Source: Ornithodoros turicata (lineage: Eukaryota > Arthropoda > Arachnida > Ixodida > Argasidae). Taken from it: a DNA stretch of 64,000 nt. The stretch covers positions 69,067,807-69,131,806 of the forward strand of contig NC_088204.1 in the NCBI RefSeq assembly GCF_037126465.1, written 5' to 3'. The notes under the pieces are model-generated. The model was not told the origin of the DNA. It saw nothing but the letters and a program-made list of their open reading frames with translations, and did not search any database. Positions 11,845 to 22,665 of this stretch are shown one piece after another (the stretch's first letter is position 1; each line of letters opens with the position of its first letter). The position numbers were made by a program, and so were the translations under genes.

Positions 11845-12585
11845 GTAAGCACGCTCGGCGTAGCTGCAACTTCATGACTGAATCTCACGTCGAACTGCGG
11901 AATTTTGGGGACTCTGTCGCTTTTGTACATATGAATACTCAACTACTTGCCCGAACTTTACAGCAGATTGTTCTGATGCGGTGTGTTACGCAGGTACGTA
12001 GCGGGTCCCTACATGCGCGTTTGTGCACCATGGAGTGGCGATGGATGATCTTACTACAGGACTCTCTACTTAGCTGCTGGTCCTGTTCAGCAACGGAATA
12101 AAAAAGCATTTGAGCACCTGTGACTAGACACATTTTGTGTACCTTCAGTAAAATATCGGATGTACTTTCATACTCGCACATGTCAGTAACCCAACAAAAG
12201 GCGAACGGATTCATACTTTTTTAGATGGAGGTTATGTGGAGCTGACTGTTCACACAAAGAAAGAGGACGAGCCCCTTTCTTGGAGACACAGAAAACCAGA
12301 CTTTCTGTGATGATTTGACGATGTCATCGCATTATATGCCTTTTTTGTGTGTGTGGTGCAAAGGCAACGGCACATCAGAAAGAGCACATTGCGTTTGCTC
12401 TGAAATCTGATGTGTCGTACTTGGTTATCTGCTTGGTACATAGCTCTTTTTTAAAAGCAATTATAGCAACAATATCCAAACGGACATGCACCACTAAGAG
12501 TGACAGTGCACAAAGCTCATTTTCCCAATCATCTTCTAAATGCTGGTCTGGCCATGTTTTCCCCATCTCATCATCGTATCTCTAT
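11845..12585. other. Non-coding stretch
   Basis: No recognisable gene or element between the candidate exon and the GT microsatellite. Confidence 0.4.
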
Positions 12586-12604
12586 TTGTGTGTGTGTGTG
12601 TGTG
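12586..12604. repeat. (GT)n microsatellite
   Basis: About nine uninterrupted TG dinucleotides. Confidence 0.9.
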
Positions 12605-12912
12605 GTCTGGCAGCACGCTTCCACTGGAAATTCAACACTCCTGCACATAAATAAAGTCTTCTGTAGCTCGCGTTTAGTATAGACCTACTTCTGAAAGAAG
12701 CTGCCGTCCCGTGACACGCCAAACAACCTCAATCTAAGCATGTTCTGACTGTGAACGTGTCATGTGCCTTTTTAATGATTTTAGAGGCAATAATAGCGAA
12801 CTGAGGATTTACCTTATCGGTATTCGAGCCAATATTGCCCCTTTTGGGTGCACAGTGGCACGAGCAGTAATGTGGAGTTGCCGGTCAACCTCCCGTGATG
12901 CCGCGTTGCTGG

Positions 12913-14829
12913 CGATAGGCCATAGCCTTCTATATTTGAGAATGCCTGTTCAACGGCGCCGAGATCAAAGAGCACCGCCCGTCCAATCCGTTTCCGGCGC
13001 CCACCGCAAGGGGCGCTGCCTCCCTAGGATACTGCGCTGCGATTGCCATGCTTTTCTATGAGCGATGCTGCATCGCGAAACTAATTTTATGTGGCATATT
13101 TTCGGCATTTTAATACTACAACGCGAACTAGGGCTTACGATAATTAGTTGAGAAGTTGATAATAGAAAAAAAATAAGCGCTAGGTTATTTTCGAGGGTGT
13201 TTAGTGATGAAAGGCGCAAACGTCGGAGCCGCAAAAAATATCAATTTTCCGGCAGTAAGATGTTTCACGTCGAATTGTAGCTGACGTTATGAAGCAGAGG
13301 AGATTATGTGAACATGTTGTATTATGACTAGGGAGTGAAAAGGGCTGATGACGACGGATTTTAGTATGGATGCCCCGAGATCTGAGCGAGCTTCACGAAT
13401 GCACAGATCATCATAGAGCAGCGGTGTAGATTATATACGCACAGGATGTGCGACGCCAAAATGACAGTAAAAATATAAGCAAACAAAATACAGACAAATT
13501 ATTTATTCGGTTATATAATTCGGGTTATACTCCGCCCCGCTTGTTATCGCCTTTCTTCATAGTTTTAGTGCCTTCGGTGAGAGGGGCTTGGAGGCGAAAA
13601 AGTTTGCCATGTCATTCTTGTCAGTTACTCCGAGAGCAAAATTTGTGAACAGTGTGCGGAAAAACTTGGTAAGCAACGCTTCCAGAAGCTGCCGGTTATG
13701 TCAATAGGAACAGAGCATTTTAATACTTCCCGCTCATTTAATATTTCAGTAGCATGCCCCCTCTTTGCCAGCATCACTTGAATGTAGATTTTCAAGCAAT
13801 GTATTTGTTGTCCGATGTATTACCTTCCTCGTAATGCTTTCTATGCCGGAAGCATTTTAAATAAAAATGAATAAATAATCTCACGGTGGTGGAAAGCAAA
13901 AAGTACAAGAATAAAATAAAGCCGTTTGCAATGCTGCCAATGCATGCTCACGCATGTGTGCTTTATGTGTGCCTCGTGGCCGGGAACGCATAGCCGCGAA
14001 AGAGTGGCCACGAACAGGTGCGCTATCGTTCGTATCGCACATCCTCTGGCAGAGAAGCGCATTTGCAAGTTGAAGCCGTTTTCACGAAGTTAAGTCTTGT
14101 GAAAAGAAGTACTTGCTTTAGGAGATTTAAAATGATTTAGCCAAATAGTCCCGGGGGATGAGCAACCGCGGTATTTTGATCACCCGCTTCTCCTTTTTCT
14201 TTTTTTGTCCGGCGCACAATAACTGCACCTTGACGTAGCGGAAGATGCTGGTACAAGAGGGCACGACAGCAAGCAGCCTGCTTCTTTGTAACGATCAGCT
14301 TTAGTATATTTCTTGAAAGAAAGAAATCAAAGCGCGGAGTTAACACCATTTCGTAATTCCTGAAGTAGTTCGTTACAATAATGTGTACACATGTACGTAT
14401 GCAACAGCAGCTGTCAAACCTGTAGTCCACGTATTTGCGCATACAGTTCAAAGCAAGACGCAACTGCAATTTTACATAATGTGATGAAAAATACACATAT
14501 GACACCAAGAGCGCCGGCAGCCGTTGGGTTATCCACTTTTCAATTAGGTTTTTGCGCAGCTCAGAATCAATATCCCGAGCAGTCGAATTTCTTAAAAAAT
14601 ACCTGATTTAATATTAATAGATTTCCCAATCATCCATCCCAGTAGTGGCAGTCGTCAACGCATATTACTACTAATTGCGCGAGCGCTCCATAGCATTTGC
14701 ATTGAGGAGAACCCTAGGATGCGAGCGCCCCAAGCGGCGCGGTGCAGAGGAGGATAGGGGAGGAGGTTGAACTGGCGCTTCGAGGCGAATGAGCAGGCAT
14801 TCTCAAATATAGGAGGCTATGGATAGGCG
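12913..14829. repeat. Inverted repeat pair about 1.9 kb apart
   Basis: The word CCATAGCCTTCTATATTTGA, continuing GAATGCCTG, at 12920-12950 recurs inverted at 14791-14822 with two or three mismatches. The enclosed DNA (12953-14790) has no recognisable gene. Similar CpG-rich blocks with GCGCCATGTTTGAGTAT-like words occur at about 11638 and, inverted, at about 14865, so a dispersed repeat family in both orientations is the simplest reading. Confidence 0.5.
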
Positions 14830-15041
14830 ATGTAGCGAAAACCGAAACCACCGAGAGCTATACTCAAACATGGCGCGTAAACGTAGTCTCCGTCTCCGTA
14901 CATAGATGGCGCGTACTTATGCATAATTCGTATTGGGCATCGTTGTGCACGACGGTTGCAGAGGCAGGTGGCAAGCTAGTTGCAAGATATCAGAGCAGAT
15001 GGCGCCACCGTCATCTCGATATGCGTGTAAGAGAGAGAGAG

Positions 15042-15126
15042 AACAACAAAGTCCTAGCGGCAGGTAAAAATGGCAACACTGCAAAACAAGTCTAAACATG
15101 CGAGAGCACGGAGAAAAAGCTTAAAG
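15042..15126 (+). repeat. Dispersed repeat, copy 1
   Basis: Shares an ordered set of words (AACAACAAA, CTAGCGGC, GGTAAAAAT, CAAGTCTAAACATGCGA, AGCACGGA) with 20237-20329 in the same orientation. Non-coding, family unknown. Confidence 0.65.
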
Positions 15127-17468
15127 GTCAGCTATGCCGATATCCCAAATAGTCGAAACGATTGTGATATTCTGAAAGCCCACATCCAGCTCTCCCCAAA
15201 ATGCACCTTCATTCTCTCAGTTCGGTACAGTACCATGTCAAAAAAATAGATAATTCATTCCGAAACACACATGGGCGCAGCCATTTTTATGACGTAGATG
15301 CGCCCGAACGGGCATTGTGACGTGTACGTGCCTTCGTACTTGTCAGTGGATTTCAGCTACGGCTTCTCGCGGCTTCACGTATCTGTGCGTGAAGATGGCG
15401 GACATCCGGGTTCCACCGTTCCGCGATAAGTAAACATTGCAGCAGGTGCGAACCGATTCGCGAACCAACCTCTGTGCGATGTTGTGACTAGAATTCCTCG
15501 TTTCTGTTTTGTGAGCACGTACAATTTGTATAAAGTCGCATCTGCGTTAGCCTTTTTATAGCACTTGCCCATTGTAGAGACTGACGTTTCGACAGCCGTG
15601 TTAGCAAGAAAATGCCGACAGCGTTTTATTCCTGCAGGAAAAAATTGAGCTATGTATTTGAGAAACCGCATACTACTATGGGACAAGTTTTACGTACGAT
15701 TTATCAATGTGCAACAGCGCCGACGATGGTATGTAACGACGAGAGATGTAAAACGAAATACAAATCACATTTTAAACTTTTTGTGGGATTCTGTGCATTT
15801 TCCAGAAGCTTTCTTTGAATCACACACTCCCATGTCACGCTGCGTTGTGTGGCACGCTACAAACTACTCCATTTTATATCTAACATCTGGATATTGTTTG
15901 TAATGAGCACCATCGCACAAAAACATGCACACGAAAGCTTCAGTGTCCATGTGGTTGCACACTATGCAGACGCAAAAGAAGTACCAGAGCACATACTGCC
16001 ACTTAGAAATGGTATTTTTATAAATGTGGTGCCTGAAAAGTTAGGGCATAGCATAGGTCCTAGAAATCAGGTGCACCTTATCCTTCTGTAGAGTGCTCTT
16101 TCAATTCACAACTAAGCCCATGGGGTGCAAAAGTCTTAGAGGCAATTATGTGACTTGTCGTCCTGGGTGACATCACTGGCCAGCCTCGGAATTAATTCCG
16201 TGCTCAGGAATTATTGTACAAATCACTTTGTATGTAGGACATGATAAGCAATATGTAAGTTGCAACCTTGTCTGCAGCATTCTCGATTACCTCTTACCTT
16301 TACAGTTAGAGACACGTTACCAAACCATTTGCAAAGGGCACTCTTACAGGGGCCTTGTAATTTGAGTTTTTAATTTATAAAATTTATAAAAATATAAGTA
16401 TACAATATGTAATATGAAATTTATATAAAATAAAAATAACATTTTCATAAAAAGAATCTATAAAAATAAATAAAACGGCTTCATGGAAACAATCCGTTAG
16501 CATACCCATTACACATAAAGCACAATTATATATGCTTGGACATCATCTAATTAATCTTCTGAACCATATGTGTGGCTGCATACGAAATTTTTTATGCGCA
16601 TGCTCTACCTTCCTATTCCTACATGTGCACACGAATAACACTGAATATATGTGAAGGTGCAAAAAGCAACGCTAGACTCTACCATCATTGTGCCCCTTTA
16701 GCTTTTCCACATTTATGTCTGGTGAACAGGGAATATCTCACTAGAAAAGAAGATATTTGTGCATTGTTTGACAAGCAAATAAATATATTTATTTACATTT
16801 TCCATCAATCAACAATGTTGTGACCTGGTGCAAATATTAATGTCAACAAGGAAAGTACTTACATCTTGTGCGATAATGTCAGGAACACAAAAAAGCTACA
16901 TTTGAAACCACTCTTACGTCGAAGTAGTAGTATTTGTGTGAAGCTACGCAATTCCTGTCCTGCAAATAATATAAACCATATGTTTCATCTGCCAGCGTGA
17001 TGATTCCCTGAAAAGCAATTCACACTTGGCGGGAACTACCGGTTGAAACCTATCCCTGATATGTGTAGCCATCAGGGAGGAAACCCAAGGGCTGCAGTGG
17101 AAAAGACAAACACACACGGGCTATGTTCTCACTGTGTATCAGCTGCTCTGGCTACTAAGAAGAACATGTTCCAAATTAATATAACATGGCTTGACATTAT
17201 ACGCCGGCGAGAGCTAACCAATAAAATTATTAGTTAAATGTACAATACGTAAACACTTGCCATAACATGACAGTTTCCTTCCTGCATTCATGCGCTACCA
17301 TTCAACCCACATAAACAGTGTACAGTGTACATAGTATTTTTTATAGCATTACACATCGTTTGACAGGACTTGAACAAGATTATATAGCACACAATAAAAG
17401 TAGAGTGAACATAATATGCAGAAAAAATGGCTAGGAAGCAAGCGAGCTGGTGAAGATGATGCATATGT
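15127..17468. other. Non-coding stretch with an AT-rich core
   Basis: No recognisable gene. Positions 16340-16470 are almost pure A/T (TTTATAAAAATATAAGTA-like words). Open frames of 60-103 codons in both strands show no family features. Confidence 0.45.
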
Positions 17469-17542
17469 AAAACCCCGAGACTAGGGAACACAAAGGGACG
17501 TGTTTGTGTCTGTCCCTTCGTGTTCCCTAGTCTTGGGGTTTT
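17469..17542. repeat. 31-bp-arm hairpin, tick dispersed repeat
   Basis: Arms 17469-17499 and 17512-17542 are inverse copies with two mismatches around a 12-base loop (GTGTTTGTGTCT with flanks). Words such as CCCCGAGACTAGGGAACAC are, to my recollection, common in tick genomic and transcript sequence. It may be the end pair of a longer palindromic element or a satellite unit. Confidence 0.7.
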
Positions 17543-18807
17543 GCATCATGCATAATGTGCAGCTTTCCATTCACGCTTAATGGCCGTAGCAGTAATGCAT
17601 GAAGGCCACTGCTAAGTTGTGTTGAGAAACACCACTTTATGTTTGCCATGTCTAAATGAAACGTACCTGACCTGATCCAAATTAACCGTTCTGAGTCTAG
17701 AACACACAAAGAGAAAAACGCAACACATGCCACAACATTAACAGATAGGCAAATGAGCTGTGGCGAGCTCCACCTTGGGACAAAGTCAACAAGTAATTCA
17801 CCAAAAGTCAATGAGCGCCTGAAATGTAACATCTCTGACTGGTAGCAGGACGGTCCACGTTCAATTCCTGGTGCTAGCACTGACTGGCTTTTTCATGAAT
17901 TATTTGTTGAAGTTTCGATGTGTTGGAGAACCATTCGTCAACCATTGTATCCTCATGAGGTGATGAGGGTTTGTCATCCCAAAGAGACTCCCTTCCTGGC
18001 ATGTGTCCTTATGGATGCTCATCACTGCAGAAAAGAAAAAGCATTTAATGACAAGAAATGGACAGTCGTATTTACTGTATAATGATTGTGCACAACAGAA
18101 AGAAGACTTTCGCACAGAAGGCTGTACTTCTTGACGTCTAACGTCAAGTTACAAAATTCCAGAATATATGACATGTTGTAAGGTAGATAATAAGTAGAGT
18201 TATTGAGTTGTCGAGTTGAGTTGAGGAGGGAGTTGTACCCCCTTTTTATTTTATTATATATGATTGTATAATTATTTTTATGTCTGTGCCAACCGTCGCT
18301 CTCTACATTACAACAAGTTTTATATATTCTGGGATTTTGTAACTTCATGTTAGACATTAACAAGAGCAGCCTTGTGCACGAAAGTCTCGTCTCATTAAAA
18401 TTTAGATGCTCTCAATAGTCTTCTTTCTGTTGTGAATCTCTATCGCAGCATACCTGCACATTGCTGTTCTACGTACTGTGACTTTGCAGTAAGAGTATGG
18501 ACTTTGGGTAAAAAGACTACACAGCACTGCTCAGGTATTTTTGCCTATCAAACAGTATGTACGTATGCAGTATGCACACAGTATTTGTGCACCGGACCCA
18601 CTAAAAATGTAGTGAATGTGGCATTGGCCACGGTAATGCACCAAGTTGAACACAATTATTGTAGAATCCAGGTATTTTAGCTTACATGTCAAGCCAGTAC
18701 CACATCCAGTGTGAAGTTGTGACAAATAAATAGTTTCCATTTTTCTTAGCTCTCAGAACACAGACAGTGAATTAATAAGAGTAGACAATGTTAACATGAA
18801 TTCTGGG
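17543..18807. other. Non-coding stretch
   Basis: No recognisable gene. A weak B-box-like GTTCAATTC lies at about 17860 without a matching A box. Confidence 0.4.
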
Positions 18808-19776
18808 CTATTCTTCAATTGAAGATTCACAGATAGTAAAGGCACCTTCCTCAATGGACGTTGATGACACCGAAAATTCTAAAACATTATCAGAGGCGAC
18901 ATCAGCTTCGGTGTGTCGAAGGATTGTATGTTCAACAGTAATCTAGCTAACAGTAACAAAAACGTGCAAAAGACAAATTAACTGAACTAATGTAATATGC
19001 CTTCTATATCAGACAGTGAAGCTTGTAACACCCCATCCACAGGAACCAGTGTCCAGACAGCAAAAGTGCTTGAACTGGGAGATAGCAGCTAATCGGAATG
19101 GCGACCTTTGTTTTCCACCCTGAAAGCACAGGTTGTAACTTTGAGGGCAGATTTAAATGTGGTGTCAAGATGTCTGCATGCGAGTGCACATGAAAAGTTG
19201 AACATAGGTGAATACTCAAATTATAACACCACATTGTCGTACCTGTTGGTGTTGGTAGACTGCGACTAACGTGTCAGCAATTTCTTCATGCACCAGATGC
19301 AAGCCAGATCGTGCTTCATTTCCGCCTTCAGCGTGCACCTGTGATAATTCAGAAGTTAGATTATCAATACTATTGTGTTGTTAATCGTGGTTATATCAGA
19401 GTAGGCGCAGTAGGACAGCTGCACAATCGATTCATTAAGCTTGCTATTTTTTATATCTGAACCTCGACTTACCTTTTTTGCTCTCGTTGTTTGCCTTGAT
19501 CCTCCGTGGCACGTTCAAAATGTTGTGCGTCGGCCACTTCAGATTTTCATCAGACGATTTCGTGCCGAGATTCCAAATTGCCTCTGGAGTCGCGCGTAAC
19601 CTATGATAACATTCGTGGACGAAATCCTTGCAGTGGAAATTAGCAGGCACCACTGTCAGCCAAGAGCTTCGCACTGCTTGGTCTTTTGGCAGATTATAAT
19701 AGGTAACACTTGAATGCTCCGATGAATGTTCTAACAGCGTAGCACCGTCGCATCTTCGACAACTTCGCCGTGGCAT
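18808..19776 (-). CDS. THAP-like zinc-finger gene, spliced (partial model)
   Basis: The first exon (19776-19473) starts MPRRSCRRCDG and continues with LPKDQAVRSSWLTVV. This has the Cys-x2-Cys start and the Pro-Lys-Asp...Trp core of THAP DNA-binding domains, though the closing Cys-x2-His pair is not clean. It ends at a GTAAGT donor. A 32-codon exon (19338-19243), open and phase 0 at both ends, has acceptor TTATCACAG and donor GTACGA. The last exon (18942-18808) follows in phase 0, is rich in Glu, Ser and Thr, and stops at TAG. The first and second exons do not join in phase, so an exon is missing from the model or the start differs. THAP proteins are host transcription factors or relics of P-type transposases. 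Confidence 0.45.
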
Positions 19777-20236
19777 ATCACGTTATCATATCGCTCCAGC
19801 CCATAAAATGCAAGGTCAGGACAAGGATGTGCACCTTCCAAACGACGCCGTGCTAAAAAAAAAATATTCACATGCTTTGTTTCCGGCTTAGCAACAACAT
19901 AACAGCTGTTCGCTGATGTACGATGCACAGAGGACGAAACGAAAGAAGCCAAGCGGCCAAGAGTCCATGCCAAGCCAAAGACAGATAAACCGAGAGCAGT
20001 GACGTCGGTGCGCCCGTGCGCAGGGTTTGCCGACAGTCTGACGGCCGGGCGTGGGATCTAAAAAAACTGTTTTCTAAAAAACTACGAACAGTTGGAGGAA
20101 GATATTTCGCACACATATTCAGTGTTCGGTAATGAGCACACAGCGCGAGTATCGCTCAGTTCTGCGGCACTTCAAAATCGACATATCTGACCTTTAAGAC
20201 GCACAGCGCTACGAAACTCAACGGCTAAGATAAGAT
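19777..20236 (-). promoter_or_regulatory. Probable upstream region of the THAP-like gene
   Basis: GC-richer than its surroundings, with an NRF1-like GTGCGCCCGTGCGCA at about 20008. It is placed here only because the minus-strand start at 19776 reads away from it. Confidence 0.25.
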
Positions 20237-20329
20237 AACAACAAAATGCTAGCGGCGGGTAAAAATTGCAATGAGAAAGGCACTGCTAAACAAGTCTAAA
20301 CATGCGACAGCACGGAAAAAATGCTTAAG
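20237..20329 (+). repeat. Dispersed repeat, copy 2
   Basis: Collinear with 15042-15126 (see that entry), with more substitutions and an AT-rich insertion near the middle. Confidence 0.65.
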
Positions 20330-20589
20330 AAGCAGAACGCTAGGACACTCAACGACGTAGAAAAGGCTTAACACGAACGCCATAAAAAATGCGCAAACAT
20401 CGAGAAAAAACGCTACGGCAAACCACTCACCTTTCTTCTTCATATGCCCGCGGCGACGGCACGTCCGCTCCCGGCGACAGCCAGGGCTCCACTGACGCGG
20501 GGGAGCGACTGACCGCACGTCCTCACTCCACGAGCGGCTCTAAAGCGAAACGCACCGCCTCCAAAATATTGTCGCCACTGGCGCGCGCT

Positions 20590-20700
20590 CTCGGAAAATG
20601 TCTGATTGGCTGCGCATTATATGTATAAATGTTTGGATGCTCATTGGTCTCCAAGAACTGATTCCTTTGCGCTGATTGGGCGAAAGTCATTTGATTGAGG
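20590..20700 (+). promoter_or_regulatory. Promoter with three CCAAT boxes and a TATA-like element
   Basis: Three ATTGG words (inverted CCAAT, NF-Y type) at about 20605, 20643 and 20675 surround TTATATGTATAAATG at about 20617. The DNA is CpG-rich. Spaced CCAAT trios are typical of strong RNA polymerase II promoters. Downstream transcribed sequence would include the exon at 20922. Confidence 0.45.
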
Positions 20701-20921
20701 CGCGAGTATCCAAACGGTCGGTCGAACGGAGGAGAAAGAAAAACGACGGAGGAGACATGAGACCTCACGTCTGTCCGGCCACGCGTGTTCTCTCGGACTG
20801 CAACCGTTGTGCACGCAGACGCTAGCGGGTAGTTTTAGGGCTTTGGATTTAGATTTTGGCGAACTGCTAATGGAACAGAATGGCACATCCACCTGATCAT
20901 CACAACAGCGGGAAGACAAAC

Positions 20922-21007
20922 ATGACAGGGAATCCCTGCACCTCCAAAGGACGCAGAAATCGTCAGAGAGGAAGTCTGCGCTCTTTCCGACGTACCGCAG
21001 GTGAACG
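20922..21007 (+). CDS. Candidate first coding exon, basic N-terminus
   Basis: An ATG opens 28 codons of strongly basic sequence (SKGRRNRQRGSLRSFRRTAG) up to a consensus donor (GAACG then GTAAGA) in phase 2. It lies about 220 bp downstream of the CCAAT/TATA promoter. The family is not recognised and no partner exon was linked with confidence. Confidence 0.3.
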
Positions 21008-21449
21008 GTAAGACAAGTTTCATTATTTTTTGGGACCGGTACGTTAGCGGCGTTTCATCGTGCAGTGCATTGCCGTAACTTGTACGTCTCTGATATGCCG
21101 TTAATCAAATTATGTGTGGTTATGCTAGTTGCCCCTCATGCACGTCGCAGCCATTCATTCAGCTCAGCATTGGCTTCTGAACTGCCCTTCGATGTCGAAG
21201 CACTTAAAGCTCCAGTGAAGCCTGTTACAAGACGTAAAAAGATATGTACTGTAGTTTTTTCGAGGCAGTTCCCGAGGACAAATAAACTTGATTTCTCATA
21301 CACCATCGGCTTTTTGATTGTTTGTTTTGGGACAGCATGATCGTTTCTCTACAGCAATCGCCGAAGACAAACGGACGAGGCTGAGGGGTAGGGGGGACGA
21401 GAGGAGAGACGGAAAACCAGAGGAGAGAAGGAGGAGGAGGTTGAGAAAG

Positions 21450-21682
21450 GAAGTCGGTCTGTGCATGCGCACTTGGCCCCAGCTTTTTTCCCGCGCTGCA
21501 GCTCGGGGACGCTGTGAGTGGCTCCTGGAGATCACGTGGTTTGGGCGCCCGCCATTTTCCCTGGACCATTGCGTAAACGGGAGCTTCCGGCGAATGGCGC
21601 CGACCCGTCTGACCGTTGTGTAGCTGGCGTCTATGTGGGCAGACGGTGATTTCGTTTCGTGGATTTCGAAGATGTTCGAGCC
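21450..21682 (+). promoter_or_regulatory. CpG-rich promoter and 5' leader
   Basis: Contains an NRF1-like GCATGCGCA at 21462, an E box in GATCACGTGGT at 21530, and GCCGACCCG-type CpG blocks. A second module with the same order of elements lies at 22495-22590. Confidence 0.4.
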
Positions 21683-22375
21683 ATGGACGAACGCCTGAAT
21701 GAAAGGTAAGCAGACAAACGTATGATGCGTGTCAGTGATCAGACGTTTAATACTGTCGCCTAACTGTGTGCATGGAAGTACGCCTTGTCCCGTATTACAT
21801 CACTTTCTGCCGGTTATCAGTCATGATTTGGTTGATGTGCTATTCTGCGTGGCGTTACTTGTTGCGTTTTGTTCCGCTATTTGAATGCGTCTGATGTTTA
21901 ACTGGTGTGCATGAAAAGGAAAACAGCGTGCACCGCGTACGCCGGGCTCCTCGAATTTTGTCATTAGTCGACATTAGGCGCGTAACGATATTCAGCCAAT
22001 TAACATTGCCAGTGCTCGGGTTTACCATATCATTAACAGGTTCCTTTTTTTTCAGTCAGACACCGACAGCTGTTCGTGGCCCTGCGGTCCGCGAGCATGT
22101 GGCCCCTGTTACCTGAAAATTCTACAGTTGTGCTGGGATGAAGCGGATGGCTTCTGCGACTCATCACGTGCTATATATGTGTATAATAATATCTACTTTC
22201 TCCAAACCGAATAGGTTCCCTTAAGGATTGTATAATATGATAGTCACGCTTTGTGTTGCTCTGCACTATTTATTCTTTATTCTGTAATATACTGTAATAG
22301 TCGTGTAGATTTACTTGCATTCAAATGTTGCTCCTTGTTTATATGTTTACCATGTCAATAAATTTGTACATGTCA
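21683..22375 (+). CDS. Candidate two-exon transcript with a 27-codon frame
   Basis: An ATG at 21683 starts a short exon ending at GTAAGC (21706). A strong acceptor (TTCCTTTTTTTTCAG) ends at 22055, and joining the two gives an open frame that stops at TGA 22114-22116. An AATAAA at 22357 could terminate the transcript. The predicted peptide is only 27 residues and unrecognised. The promoter-exon-intron-exon-poly(A) layout supports a real transcript, but the coding claim is weak and it could be a non-coding RNA. Confidence 0.3.
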
Positions 22376-22489
22376 ATTCCTTCGTCTTCTGGATTTTCAT
22401 TTTCTGCTTCCCGGTAATATTAGCAGATGGCCTGGCGAAGCGCTCGGAACAGGGGGGGGGGGAGAATTCGAGTGAGAGGGTATGGAGAG

Positions 22490-22665
22490 GGCACGTAGCG
22501 CGCATGCGCAGTTCGATCAGCCAACGCGCGTTTTGGCGCCAGTTTCCGGCTACTTTGTCGTGATTCGTTACGGATGATCACGTGGTCAAGGGGGGGGGGC
22601 TGTGGTTTTCGTGGCGAAACTGTGGAAGCTACAGCTGCAGTCCACTGCAAGCAGGTGAGAGTAAG
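22490..22665 (+). promoter_or_regulatory. Second CpG promoter with an exon donor
   Basis: Repeats the element order of the module at 21462-21540: NRF1-type GCGCATGCGCA at 22498, then GATCACGTGGT at 22575. It then runs into an untranslated exon that could end at GTGAGA (22654) or GTAAGT (22663). Two G homopolymers (22449-22459 and 22590-22599) flank it. No coding exon could be attached. Confidence 0.35.

Noticed and set aside
17840..17880. tRNA-like segment with GTTCAATTC
   Set aside because: Only a weak B box, no cloverleaf seen.
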